From NCBI GenBank assembly GCA_964017065.1, contig OZ024788.1, forward strand, positions 4,542,887 through 4,606,886: a stretch of 64,000 nucleotides of DNA, in the 5' to 3' direction. The notes under the pieces are model-generated. The model was given only the letters and a program-made list of their open reading frames with translations, was not told the DNA's origin and made no database searches. Both the position numbers and the translations under genes were made by a program. The DNA comes from Haliclona indistincta. Taxonomy: Eukaryota; Porifera; Demospongiae; Haplosclerida; Chalinidae. Positions within the stretch are counted from its first letter, which is position 1. The number at the start of each line of letters is the position of its first letter. Positions 11,317-22,024 of the stretch are shown here, one piece after another.

Positions 11317-12205
11317 ATGTCTTCAGCAACAAAACTTTCCCAGGAAAAAGCTTCTTGTTATCGCTCATTTTGCTTAGTTGCTGTATTAATTCCTCAAAAA
11401 ACCAAGGCACAGAAGAGACTCAAGGAGAAGCTGTTGGCTGGCCAAGAAACGAAGTGTAGACACATGGAAGAAAGAGAGAGTATGCAGCAGGCTGGTCCTT
11501 CTCTCAAATCCATCCAAGTAAGCAGAGAGGCGTCTACAGGACTGGAGGCACTTTTTGAACATGCTGGAGATGCCTTGGATACAGACAATGAAAGCGTGGA
11601 CCCGTACTTCGACCTAGATGATAGTATCACGTCGGACATAGATCATATGGCAGAGTATTTTGTGAAGAGCGGATTTCCTCACTTACTGGGAAAATAGAAT
11701 GCGTTTTCTATGTTTTCAGCTCTCTAATACACTGCAGAAAGGAGAAACCGAGGCTGCCGAGTTAGCTGGGCAGATGATTGGAAAATCTGACAGAACCACT
11801 TTGTGTGTGGCGATTGAAGTTTTGACCGATGTGGAAAAATATAGAGAATAAGCAAGTATAGGTGTGCTCTGGAATAACGAGTTGCTCAATCGTAAAGCGA
11901 CATGTAGTCAATTTATTAGAGCAAATGCAGCTATGAAAGGTAAACCTAATCTCACAGTTAGCACCCTTTGTGAATGGATTAATGAAGAGTTGCTGCTGAA
12001 CGAGACCTTAGAACCTAGCTTTCCTTGTGCAATTCATGTGGAGACTGCCAGAAAATGCATGCATCACAGAGATTTGAGGTTGTCAAGCATAAAAAGGGGA
12101 CTTTTGTTGATGGCATGAGTTGTTGTGTACAAAGAAAATATTTGCGTCGAATGGTTAGTACATGCAAAGGAACAAGAAAAGTAGACTTATCAGTGGCTTA
12201 TCCAA
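11317..12205 (+). pseudogene. Decayed transposase-like gene (N-terminal half)
   Basis: An open frame (11,317-11,697) encodes a charged N-terminus with a Lys/Arg-rich start. A second frame from 11,864 encodes a helical segment (LTVSTLCEWINEEL ... ARKCMH), followed after a shift by FEVVKHKKGTFVDG. The spacing of 'WINEEL - ARKxMH - GFEVVKHKKGTFVDG' resembles DNA-binding and linker regions of transposon proteins known to me from invertebrates. The frames are broken and no catalytic domain follows. The family assignment is tentative. The gene lies on the strand opposite to the receptor exons, inside an intron. Confidence 0.4.
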
Positions 12206-12219
12206 GAACATGGTCCTAG

Positions 12220-13390
12220 GAATGTAATTTTACAAGCTAGGCGGTTAACTTATAAGGCTTTATGTACATAACCTAAGTAATGATGAATCAAGTGAAGGCA
12301 GACATTGCACATGTATTCAGATTTAATGTATTTTCATTCTATTCTGTATTTTACTTGTTTTTTTATAAAAAGCACTTAAAGGTCCATAAAAAGATCAGTA
12401 AAGATGAAAACCTTAATACAGAAAATTTTCAGCACAGTTGAAGGACGAGCTGACCAATAAGACTAGTGAACGATTTCACAAAACCCTCCGCGTGTCATGC
12501 ACATATCTAGCCTACATCTAGAACTTCAAAAGTATTAGGTGTTTGCAAATTGCAGCAGGAAGTTAGTTTTCTACCAAATGGCTATTCAAACTACATGCTA
12601 ACCAGAAGACAGTAAAGTGCTGACCACAAGGTATGCAAAGTGGGCGTGACAATCAACACATGAGTGATTTAGCAATTCAGATAGGTTTTTTCTTGAGATA
12701 TCTACACAACATCAGAGCAATTCTGCAGTTAAGATGGAATCTATAAGCACCTAGGTAGTAACTATAGGCACTTGTGCTTTCAGTGAGGTCCAAGACGGCC
12801 GTCAAGGTGAGGCCCAGCCATAAATCGAGAACGAAAGCACTTTACACAAGTCACCATTGTCGTTCTAAGCCTTTACCGAGTTTCAGAATTGAGCGAGTCT
12901 CTGTAGCTCAATGGACAGAACGAATAACAGAGCAAGTACCATAACCCTCGTGCATGCGCTGAGGACAAATAAAGCTTAAACAATGACTACAAACAGCGAA
13001 AGATTACTGCATCAAATCTTACTATAATAATAGCTGGATGATTTGTTCTGTTAGGCAGTATGTCTAATATTCCTGAGAGGAATCCAATGGCTATGAGTTA
13101 GGCAAAATATTCTTAGAAAGTTAAAGCAATATTTATTATCAGCGTCTGAATTTTAACGCAAATAAACAAATGCTCAACAAACAACACAGCAAATTACTGG
13201 TTTGTTGTAGTCTGCTCTACTTTTGAATGCAGCATGTGACAGCTGCTTAGTCTGACGAGCACTCCACCACTTCAATAACGTCACATTATAAATTGAGCAA
13301 CGATTGTATTCCAAATAAAGCAGATTTCTCCAGACCCTGTATGCACATCATGTCTGACATGCAAAACTACTATACTGATCATAAATAATA
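12220..13390. other. No gene recognised
   Basis: Intronic sequence of the receptor locus. A tRNA-like A-box phrase (GTAGCTCAATGG near 12,904) is present without a B box. Confidence 0.4.
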
Positions 13391-13397
13391 TGCATAC

Positions 13398-13538
13398 TTT
13401 TTGATACTGATTAGTGACAGTCAATTTCCATCCAGCTGGTATTCTTTCGTCACCAGTAGAAACCTCGATCACACCACCTCCAAACTCGATAGGAAATGAT
13501 GAACAGATGTTAGCATCTTGATAGAGTTGATTTACTCT
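13398..13538 (-). CDS. A module exon of the receptor gene
   Basis: 141 nt, phase 0, acceptor TAATAG and donor GTATGC. It encodes RVNQLYQDANICSSF...IPAGWKLTVTNQ, matching the A exons at 9.7 kb (RVRHLYQDANFG) and 15.8 kb (PDGWTVET). The domain is not recognised. It follows the B exon at 14.4 kb in transcription order. Confidence 0.6.
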
Positions 13539-13688
13539 CTATTACAAAATGACACATGTAAAATACCATAGGCACATGCAATACTTTGATTGCATGTGAA
13601 GCCACTAGTGAACTAGAGCTTACATACCCAGACACAGTAGCAGTTTTGTGAACATGGTCAAACTTAGACTACAGTATACACCAATATA

Positions 13689-14119
13689 GCCTCGCCTCCA
13701 GTCCACACCCTTCAGTGCGTTGATTTTCCCAGGAAAAATGGGAATTTGGATATCATCGATTACTCGTCGTATACTTGCATTCGTATACTATTGGATACGT
13801 TAGTTTTTGTATACGATTAATAGCGACTAGATCTAGAGATGTCCTTCAAACAAGCGCTACAGTACGCCATCTCCCTTGTTGGAAAAGTAATGATGGCGGT
13901 AATGACGGCACACCAAAAACAAACCCTACAGCTGGTTCCCATGCTGATTCCATTTTCTATGCGTGTACACGTATATGCTGTTTGTATAATTATTTTAAGA
14001 GTGTACGTGCTGCGTACGTGAACAGTAGATTTTACTACGAAGTATAATGTAGAATTTCACACAAGCGCAGACAGTCATTACCAGGCCACTAACTGAAGGG
14101 TGTGGACTGGAGGCGAGGC
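13689..14119. mobile_element. TA-flanked MITE, 431 bp
   Basis: Ends GCCTCGCCTCCAGTCCACAC and its complement, each next to TA (13,687-13,688 and 14,120-14,121). TA duplication points to Tc1/mariner-type mobilisation. It lies in the intron between two receptor exons. Open frames inside are not conserved. Confidence 0.8.
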
Positions 14120-14376
14120 TAACACTGAGATAAGCATTCTTATCAGCAATGCAGCTATTGGTCATAGCGCTAAACAGAATACTCTCCTAGCTTAGTAAGC
14201 ATTTGTGCAACCAATCAAGTATTGTGGTAATATTTACAGAATACGATCATGTTTTGATCTATACCAATCAACCTACGAACAGGTGAACACAATTAATGCT
14301 GAACTCTCAGGTTCAGGTAAGCATTATAATAGTATACACACATCTCATTAAAAACTATGCTTGTCTTAATTTTTAC

Positions 14377-14640
14377 CTCAAGATACTCTTTCCGAAAGAA
14401 TGCGAATATTGCTCTCCATTGGTTTAGAGCTATCTTGCGGTAGAACACTTGACATACACATTCAAAAACATTCTGAGCTTCTTGCTCGAACTTGATGATG
14501 TTTGGCTCAAGCACTCCCTGAAGCATAGCCTCAAAAATGATGTCAGGAGGTGTGGTCTTGTCAGAGTCTGCTGTGATCATCATGTTTATGTGTGGAGGTT
14601 CTTTCCAACCAGAATATCTTTCTATGACAGCTTCATCAAT
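14377..14640 (-). CDS. B module exon of the receptor gene
   Basis: 264 nt, acceptor ATCTCAG and donor GAG|GTAAAA. It encodes AVIERYSGWKEPPHINMM, a central stretch EQEAQNVFE, then CVCQVFYRKIALNQWRAIF. The same N- and C-terminal motifs occur in the two-exon B module at 10.3-10.96 kb and in the tail exon at 16.0 kb. It is probably an intracellular repeat of a membrane receptor; no known domain is recognised. Confidence 0.6.
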
Positions 14641-14726
14641 CTGAGATAAATAAGTATGATCTGTACAATGTACATTCAGTATATCATGCAAGATTACCTA
14701 GTACTAAACGGGGGCACCACCGATTA

Positions 14727-14985
14727 GACCATACATGTACTTCAATGTAATTTTGCAATTTGATTGGTCAGCCAGAGGTGTTTTAAATCAAGTCGACCAC
14801 CGTTGATTTCACTTAGAACATCTTTAATTAACCACATTGTTAATAACCACAACAAAATGGCGTTGTCGAAAAACGCACGCGAATTTTACTGTCATCATTC
14901 GAAAACGGGCTTTCGCTTGACTCTGGGAACTTCTCTGGGCTCTCTACTACCTTGAGCACTTCGTTTGCTTAAGCGCAGGATGGTC
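14727..14985. mobile_element. TA-flanked MITE with GACCAT ends
   Basis: TA-GACCAT at the left and ATGGTC-TA at the right, 259 bp. The terminal motif is shared with the elements at 17,538 and 17,834, and (GACC only) at 39,848. Confidence 0.55.
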
Positions 14986-14989
14986 TAAA

Positions 14990-15790
14990 CACCTCAGACG
15001 ATAGATTCTCTGTGCCTACGAGACTTAGCTCACCTTGGAAACCGAAATATTTAGGCATTTATAAACCGCATTAATTACTACAACTGATTGGTATTGGTAA
15101 ATCAGAGCAATACAAAATTCACAGACAATCCCTGTTGTAATATTTAACCCTCGTGCAACATTGACCTCAGTTGACCTAGCTGCCAAGCGTACCTATAGCT
15201 ACTGGGGCTTATTTCTATGAAAACAGCTTATTGTGATGATGGCAACTACCTGCTAGTCGAGTGTTGTCATTCACCTATCTCATAGCGAAGCGTACTTGGC
15301 TGTAAACCAGACTACCTGGCTGTGTCAAGGCTGTTTATCATCCAGACTAGCTGTACGGTAGTTTGTGGCTTTACACTTGGGAAGCTTCATTCACTCGATT
15401 TTATTGCTAAGAATGCCGTAAATTACAATGTAAATCACTGCAAAGTCTTGAATATCATTGCTATTGACTAAACAGCAGCCTTTGTTCAGGTATTTGGCAC
15501 ATGAAGTACTCTATTCGAGCACACACACACACACACAGTAAATTTTCTTCAGACAACTACTGCTTGCTAGGTTGACCCATGTATTCTAGCTACAACACCA
15601 CAATGCATTACATGGCCGTTTCTAGCACTAACGGGACTTGTAGAGACTATGAATGCTCATTCTTCCACTGAACATAATAGCGGCATCCAGAGCATCCACA
15701 TGTGACGTCATTATATTATTAAGTTGATTCCTCAGCTGGTATACTCAACCGGCCTATTGCTATTCCATTAACTACATGTAAGACATGGTT
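14990..15790. other. No gene recognised; short CA run
   Basis: Intronic sequence. A (CA)n tract lies near 15,521-15,536. Confidence 0.45.
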
Positions 15791-15792
15791 AC

Positions 15793-15927
15793 CTGTGAAT
15801 CAGATGTCTCAACAGTCCATCCATCAGGTTGGTTGGGAACTTTTACTTGAATTGGGTCAGATGATATCAAATGACAATCAAAAGGCAAACCATACACTTG
15901 ATGTTCTTTATAAAACCTTCTCGGTGT
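15793..15927 (-). CDS. A module exon of the receptor gene
   Basis: 135 nt, acceptor TTCACAG, donor CAG|GTAACC. It encodes RRFYKEHQVYGLPF...NQPDGWTVETSD. Together with the exon at 15,985-16,078 it forms the first A/B-like unit after the transmembrane exon. The shared 'xGW' near the end and the 132-141 nt in-frame length support homology with the other A exons. Confidence 0.55.
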
Positions 15928-15984
15928 CTGTGAATATAAGAACACATTTTACTCGCATGTTCACTCACTGACTCAACGCTAACC

Positions 15985-16164
15985 TCCTGACTAATCCTTG
16001 AAGGTATAAATGCAAACAAGACCTTCCAAGAATTTAAACCAACCTTCTTGTATAATGTATGACAGACACACTGATACCCTTCAGCAAAGTATACATGTAG
16101 TTAGTTCAGCAGACAAAATGAAGAACACTTACCCTCTCCCGGTCCTGTACTCATGCGACATTCT
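15985..16164 (-). CDS. Juxtamembrane exons of the receptor gene
   Basis: A tiny exon (about 16,134-16,164; acceptor TTATAG, donor AGG|GTAAGT) follows the transmembrane exon. Next, exon 15,985-16,078 (94 nt, donor GAG|GTTAGC) encodes GYQCVCHTLYKKVGLNSWKV. The latter matches the C-terminal part of the B modules (CVCQVFYRKIALNQW). These would be the first cytoplasmic residues. Confidence 0.55.
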
Positions 16165-16211
16165 ATAATAAAACATGACAATTTGCAATTAAGGCAGCTC
16201 AGAAAACTAAC

Positions 16212-16352
16212 TTTTCCAATAAATGATGATCACTAGCACAGCAGCTGCTATCAGTATGATCACAATCACTGCAGCAATAGCTACACCAGCTATAGCACCT
16301 CCTGATACACCTGATGGAGGAGGATCAACTGAAGGAGTAGAACTGGGTGAGG
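16212..16352 (-). CDS. Transmembrane exon of the receptor gene
   Basis: 141 nt between TTTCACAG and AAAA|GTTAGT. It encodes a Ser/Pro stalk (SPSSTPSVDPPPSG) followed by a long run of Ala, Ile and Val ending in a Trp-Lys pair, a clear single-pass helix. The extracellular FN3 exon precedes it, so the topology is type I. A truncated relative lies at 3.43-3.54 kb. Confidence 0.75.
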
Positions 16353-16500
16353 CTGTGAAAAATAACACAGATATGATAACAACAAGTTCGGCTGTACTTG
16401 TATAAGAAAACGTACTTGCAGTAATGCTGCCAGATAAGATAGTAGTAATCGCTGGGGCTGGGTAAAAAAGTACACACATACATCACAGAAATGAACTCAC

Positions 16501-16761
16501 TGTAGCATTGTGGTTCACTAGGTTGTCCCGTTCTATTGCTGCGATCTACTCCTAGTACTGTAACACAGTACTCCACACCAGTAGGAAGTGTCACTGTAGT
16601 GTTGGTGTCACTAGTGGTGATGTTGAGGTAGACACTGCCATCAGAGGAGTTGATGATAGTGACCACATACTGCACTGCACAGTCACTCATACTCCAGCTA
16701 ATCAGTAGTGATGAGCTGTTGATTTTGCTTTGTGTGATAGAGGTCACTGCAGGAGGGGGTC
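16501..16761 (-). CDS. Fibronectin type III domain exon of the receptor gene
   Basis: 261 nt (87 codons), acceptor ATTGTAG and donor ACA|GTGAGT. The product has the FN3 pattern: PPPAVTSI at the start, the Trp of LLISWS, the YVVTI strand, and LPTGVEYCVTVLGVDRS with the conserved Tyr. FN3 domains are extracellular adhesion or ligand-binding modules. In transcription order it lies between the Ig-like exon at 19.3 kb and the transmembrane exon. Confidence 0.8.
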
Positions 16762-16872
16762 CTACAATAGTGATAAAAATAATTATGTAACTAGAGTCCT
16801 TTGGAACACATACCCCAGCCCACAATAATAAAATCAATTATTAATAGACCGTTCTTGCTCGGGCTCACAATA

Positions 16873-17266
16873 GAGAGTTTTAGTTAGCCGTTCACGCCAA
16901 ACGGCTGAACGTCAACGGCTGGTTCAGTGACGTCACCACTTATTTTGTAAACTTGTGTACACGCGAAGAAGGCAATCTAGTCGTGTACGTATACAACACT
17001 GTAGCGCTTACAGTATTTTGTAGGCACACGTAAAACACACAAAAGCAGCATGTGGCTTTGTGCTAGCTTATAACTAACGTGCAGGAAAGCTAGACGAGAG
17101 AAGCGAGAAGTCTTTGAAAACCATACGGGAAAACCAGGTGCCAGCCGTTGTAAACGGGAAAATTGAACGCGAGGCTGGGGTTAACGGTGGATCACGTGCT
17201 AATTTGTGACGTCAGCATTGCCAGACGTTTACCGTTAGTGCAAATAAACGTGTAACTAAAACTCTC
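16873..17266. mobile_element. TA-flanked MITE, 394 bp
   Basis: GAGAGTTTTAGTTA and its complement form the ends, each next to TA. It lies upstream of the FN3 exon, within the receptor locus. Confidence 0.8.
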
Positions 17267-17537
17267 TAATGAATACGAGTATGCCTATAGGTTGTGCTAT
17301 ACCTAGTTCTGATTGGCTGTGCAGCAATTACAAAGGCATGACAGTATAGTATGCGGCAGAAACTTCACAGAACCTTTTGAATAAACATTTCACTGACAGA
17401 GCATACAGGGAGATATATTTCATGGTAATCTTTGAGCAGTGAGGCAATAAACAGCCGTGTTTTCGGTCACACATACACACACATAAATTATTACTCGAAC
17501 CCTTAACCCTAGGTGCCGTACACAAGAATTATTATTA

Positions 17538-17822
17538 GACCATACCACGTGACTTTCGACCAATCAGATCGCTCAAAAAGTGTGCATTAAATAGCTTAAT
17601 GCACACTTTTATTAATGCACCTCGTGGATTAAGTTCTTAATGCACACTTTTATTAATGCACCTCGTGGATTAAGTTCTTAATGCACACTTTTATTAATGC
17701 ACCTCGTGGATTAAGTTCTTAATGCACACTTTTATTAACGCGCACTTTATTAATGCACACTTTTAGGTAAACAAAGTGAACAAAATAGCAAGCACTCGGT
17801 CGGAAAGTCACCTGGTATGGTC
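17538..17822. mobile_element. TA-flanked MITE with GACCATACC ends and an internal minisatellite
   Basis: GACCATACCACGTGACTTTC at the left is matched by GAAAGTCACCTGGTATGGTC at the right, next to TA on both sides. Inside, about 3.6 copies of a 41-bp unit starting TTAATGCACAC lie head to tail from 17,596 (unit starts at 17,596, 17,637, 17,678 and 17,719). Confidence 0.8.
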
Positions 17823-17833
17823 TAAAACGTTTA

Positions 17834-18005
17834 GACCACACTAGGCGGTGCATTACGCGATATAAAGCACTCGGGCGTGCTCAATAACGGTCTCGAACGT
17901 GTGATAATGCACTCGCCTTCGGCTCGTGCATTATCAACACGTTCTCGACCGTTATTGACCCCACCCTCGTGCATTATATCGCGTAATGCACCGCCTAGTG
18001 TGGTC
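17834..18005. mobile_element. TA-flanked palindromic MITE, 172 bp
   Basis: Almost a complete palindrome. The outer arms GACCACACTAGGCGGTGCAT and complement are exact, with a short loop near 17,918. It starts 11 bp after the previous element, and both have TA-GACC ends. Confidence 0.85.
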
Positions 18006-18016
18006 TAAATATTACT

Positions 18017-19277
18017 TATTAGGGAGACACGGTAGTGTCTCCCTATGTAGGGATGAACGAGAAAACAAGATGGCGGCTACATACAATGTATTAGCGCTCA
18101 AGCGCTGATATTTCGCCTGGTGTTGAATTTTAGACGTCTTTAGACACTTAGATCTGCTCTCTGGCGTTGCCCCATCTTACAGTAGCAAGGAGATTGCTCG
18201 AAATTGTTACTAAAGTGACGAACCTGTAAACGGTGAAAATCGAGTTTCGTCATCTTCGTTTTCTTCTTTCTTTCTTCTTTCTTTCTTCTTTCTTCAACTC
18301 GCCTAGCGCCTTTACGCGAGCAGTGCTGAGACCAAAACATCCACGAACAGTCGTGAAATTCTCCTGGCATGTGCCTTTTGAGCTTTGTTTTTAGCGTAAC
18401 GGCGATCTAAGTTCCGCGATTTCTCGATCGTGATCCATTGTCAGCTTAGTGTTAGACGCCATTATTGTGATTGCGCAATACGCACGTGACCAATTAGCAA
18501 TGGGTAGTGCACGTGACCAAGCAGCTAAAGTATCGCTGCGCCGTGTGGATGATTGGATCACTATCACGGAGAACACACACCCGGCATTTGTCTGGAGTCT
18601 TCGAAGAACGGTAAGCTAGTGTAGGATCGCCATTCTGCACTTGCCAGATAGTTATAACCGCCGTGTAGATCTACAAGCAAGTGTGGGCGGGGCTCGTATG
18701 CACTGCATACGTGCGTAGGCGACTAGGCAGACCTGATACTAGGCAGACCTGATATATGATTTTAGCTACAAGTTTAAGAAAAGCCATCAACAACAGCAAT
18801 ACTAAACTAATGGTGGAAACAAAGACTTCTCCGTACATGCATGATATTGAACTGCACTTCACTAAAAAGAAAAAAGGACACAAACAAGAAATTAAAAAGA
18901 TTTCTATCGAAATCAAAAGGATGTAGTGATGAAGAAATCTACCACTGGTTCACAATGTAAACCAACAAGGAACAAGCATAGAATGGTAACACGATTGACT
19001 TGCTAACAGACCATAGATCCCTACATCTGTGGCTGTACATAAGATCAATATTTTGTCACAAGCTGAATTCTATTCAAAGTGTCTGTCAACAGTAAATAGC
19101 TTAACTAGCCATAGTCTGGCCACAGCAGCCACTGATGTAGGGATCTATGGTCTGTTAGCAAGTCAATCGTGTTACCATTCTATGCTTGTTCCTTGTTGGT
19201 TTACATTGTGAACCAGTGGTAGATTTCTTCATCACTACATCCTTTTGATTTCGATAGAAATCTTTTTAATTTCTTGT
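18017..19277. repeat. Hairpin-ended foldback repeat, copy C1
   Basis: It starts ATTAGGGAGACAC with a terminal hairpin (GGGAGACAC/GTGTCTCCC). A non-coding body with a polypyrimidine CTTTCTTC tract follows. The other end is a long inverted repeat: arms 18,885-19,026 and 19,135-19,277, about 142 bp each around a 108-bp loop. Two further full copies lie at 58.7 and 60.4 kb, and a reversed fragment at 21.6 kb. No convincing protein is encoded. The family is not recognised. Confidence 0.75.
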
Positions 19278-19342
19278 AATACAGTGTGCCATAAGATATT
19301 AAAATAATTAATAAAAATAATCATGCAGCGAAATCATGATAC

Positions 19343-19566
19343 CGTTTATCAGAAGTGCATTTTCCCCAATTCCATCCCCATTGTCATCACAGGTCATAGT
19401 TAAAGTAGTGATATTCACAAGAGAAGAGACGCTGACAGTAGCTATTGAAGTGTAGTTGTTTCCATCAGAACTGACCATTGTCAACTGAACAGTAAAGACT
19501 CCATGTTGTACAGGTACGTTTAAAGGTCTACTGAAACTATTGTAGACTAGCGGTATCAAGTTTGAG
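19343..19566 (-). CDS. Ig-like extracellular exon of the receptor gene, cut by a large palindrome
   Basis: The open stretch encodes VFTVQLTMVSSDG, the strand SIATVSVSSLVNITTLTMTC and a CDDNGDGIGENALLING end, with donor AACG|GTATCA. The pattern of alternating hydrophobics and a late Cys fits the second half of an Ig-like fold, but this is a weak match. Its 5' side is interrupted at 19,567 by the TA-flanked palindromic element, so the exon's start lies beyond it or is lost. It probably belongs to the same minus-strand gene as the FN3 exon. Confidence 0.5.
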
Positions 19567-19568
19567 TA

Positions 19569-21154
19569 GAGTAAGCCACCAATATTCGGCCACCATCTAT
19601 TATCGGCCACTCGTTCGTACACTTGCAAATACGCTACACAGATCAAACTTGACCTACGTATAGACACACACTTCCTCTGCCTGCATTGCAAATATGCAGC
19701 TCGTAACTGCTTCTTTGTCTACTGTGGAGACGAAGAAAGTGGGTAGCCGAAAACATCGATGTTCGGCAAAAGCAATCTGTTATCGGCCACCAGTCCTAGT
19801 GACTGATAGACGAATAGGGCGGGATTGCAAGTCAGTACTGCAAACACCTTTATCCATCAGCATTACAACGAGCTACAATTGAAAAGCTCTCTTCTTGCCG
19901 TCCGGGTAATTTTCTTTTCCAAAGACCCCGGGGTCGAGCAATCTATGTTCGGCAACTCATGATATTGTTTCAGTGCAATTTATGCTCAAAGAAAACACGA
20001 TTGCGATACAGAAACACGTCGGCTGAGTTGAGCCATCTCATGTCTATCACAATCACCAAAATTCAGTAACCCTGCGTTCGTCTCTTGATCGCACAAGCTG
20101 CAAACAGCCAAAATAGTGGGCGTGGCTTCCAAGGAGTAACCCAGTGCTTGTAAAACAAAAAATAAACCGAGCATTCCAGAAGTTAAATTTAATTCTAAGC
20201 TTCTTTGTCGGCACTCGCAAAGTAGTTTAGCGCTGATCAGTGACTGCATTAGTAATGGATAGTAATTTTATAGAGAAGTCCTCAAATCAGCAAGCACTGT
20301 CCATATCCATCACNNNNNNNNNNNNNNNNNNNNNNNNNNNNNNNNNNNNNNNNNNNNNNNNNNNNNNNNNNNNNNNNNNNNNNNNNNNNNNNNNNNNNNN
20401 NNNNNNNNNNNNNNNNNNNNNNNNNNNNNNNNNNNNNNNNNNNNNNNNNNNNNNNNNNNNNNNNNNNNNNNNNNNNNNNNNNNNNNNNNNNNNNNNNNNN
20501 NNNNNNNNNNNNNACAAAGAAGCTTAGAATCAAATTTAACTTCTGGATTGCTCGGTTTTATTTTTTGTTTTACAAGCACTGGGTTACTCCTTGGAAGCCA
20601 CGCCCACTATTTTGGCTGTTTGCAGCTTGTGCGATCAAGAGACGAACGCAGGGTTACTGAATTTTGGTGATTGTGATAGACATGAGATGGCTCAACTCAG
20701 CCGACGTGTTTCTGTATCGCAATCGTGTTTTCTTTGAGCATAAATTGCACTGAAACAATATCATGAGTTGCCGAACATAGATTGCTCGACCCCGGGGTCT
20801 TTGGAAAAGAAAATTACCCGGACGGCAAGACGAGAGCTTTTCAATTGTAGCTCGTTGTAATGCTGATGGATAAAGGTGTTTGCAGTACTGACTTGCAATC
20901 CCGCCCTATTCGTCTATCAGTCACTAGGACTGGTGGCCGATAATAGATTGCTTTTGCCGAACATCGATGTTTTCGGCTACCCACTTTCTTCGTATCCACA
21001 GTAGACAAAGAAGCAGTTACGAGCTGCATATTTGCAATGCAGGCAGAGGAAGTGTGTGTCTATACGTAGGTCAAGTTTGATCTGTGTAGCGTATTTGCAA
21101 GTGTACGAACGAGTGGCCGATAATAGATGGTGGCCGAATATTGGTGGCTTACTC
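19569..21154. mobile_element. Large palindromic TA-flanked element containing an assembly gap
   Basis: Ends GAGTAAGCCACCAATATTCG and its complement, flanked by TA at 19,567-19,568 and 21,155-21,156. The right arm (20,514-21,154, 641 bp) is a near-exact inverted copy of the left arm (19,569 to about 20,210). About 100 bp of loop sequence plus the gap lie between. Open frames inside the arms are mirror images of each other and are not called as genes. Confidence 0.8.
20314..20513. other. Assembly gap (200 N)
   Basis: An unsequenced run of exactly 200 N at the centre of the palindrome. The round size suggests a placeholder length. Confidence 0.99.
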
Positions 21155-21631
21155 TATTGCCATAAAAGCGCTGTTGTGTCGGTCATGCATGTCAGAGTTA
21201 TTGTTGGCGTGCTGGCCGATAATTCAGATAAGCACACCAAATGGGGAGTGAGTGTAACTGTACAAGAAGAGATATATAGCAAGATAGTTGAACAAACATT
21301 CATTGCTCACCCAGTCCATGCACGCAAGACGTATTTGCAATCAAAAGAACGAGGAGACGCAGAAGGGTTAACATCATAAGACTGGTGTGGCTCTTGCTTA
21401 AGCGTATCAGTCGAGGAACACAACAGATCGTCTGCTGGTGGCTAGACAGACCTTTCAGCGATGGTTGTTTTGTGCTGACGTAATCACCTTATTGTAATTA
21501 TAATCATTATTCCAGGAAATTCATTTACTTCGCGTGCGCAGCACTGGTCATGAAAATCATTATCAGAGCTTCTAGGTGATTACTGCTATTAATACTCAAA
21601 ATTTTAGCTAATGCAAAAAGCTGACACAAGA

Positions 21632-21855
21632 AAGATGACGAAACTCGATTTTCACCGTTTCCAGGTTCGTCACTTTAGTAACAATTTCGACCAATCTCCT
21701 TGCTACTGTATAATGGGGCAACGCCAGAGAGCAGATTTAGGTGTCTTTTGACGTATACAATTCATTACCAGGCGAAATATCAGCGTTTGAACGCTAAAAC
21801 AGTACATTGTATGTAGCCGCCATCTTGTTTTTCAGTTCAACCCTGTAGGTTGATG
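21632..21855 (-). repeat. Reversed fragment of the hairpin-ended repeat family
   Basis: The complement matches the first part of copies C1-C3: CGCCATCTTGTT complement, the GTTGCCCCA block, and the start of the pyrimidine tract. It lacks the terminal hairpin and the foldback end. Confidence 0.65.
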
Positions 21856-22024
21856 AGAAGTGCTGACATAATAATTCTAATTGTAATTGATAGCTGCTGT
21901 TTGGTTGTTTCTGCATGATCTACATGTGTTACTGCATTTTGCAATTAGCGATCTCAGATTTTCTTCATCTGGTCTATCGTACTGTGTGTTTGGTTGTGAA
22001 GCAAAGCATCTTGCTTGTACTGAC

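Noticed and set aside
12895..12970. tRNA-like phrase GTAGCTCAATGG
   Set aside because: No B box or acceptor-stem pairing could be found, so no tRNA is called; it could be a tRNA-derived repeat.
15521..15537. CA repeat as a possible CRISPR or regulatory array
   Set aside because: It is a simple dinucleotide run; no spaced repeats anywhere in the window resemble CRISPR.
17596..17765. 41-bp repeats as a possible satellite or origin
   Set aside because: They are confined to the inside of a MITE, with fewer than four units.
18671..18916. Hydrophobic minus-strand open frame, also present at 61,045-61,296
   Set aside because: It lies in the repeat family C1/C3, is not preserved in C2, and overlaps the foldback arm; probably accidental.
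19694..21029. Identical 62-residue open frames on opposite strands
   Set aside because: They are mirror copies in the two arms of the palindromic element and have no domain features.
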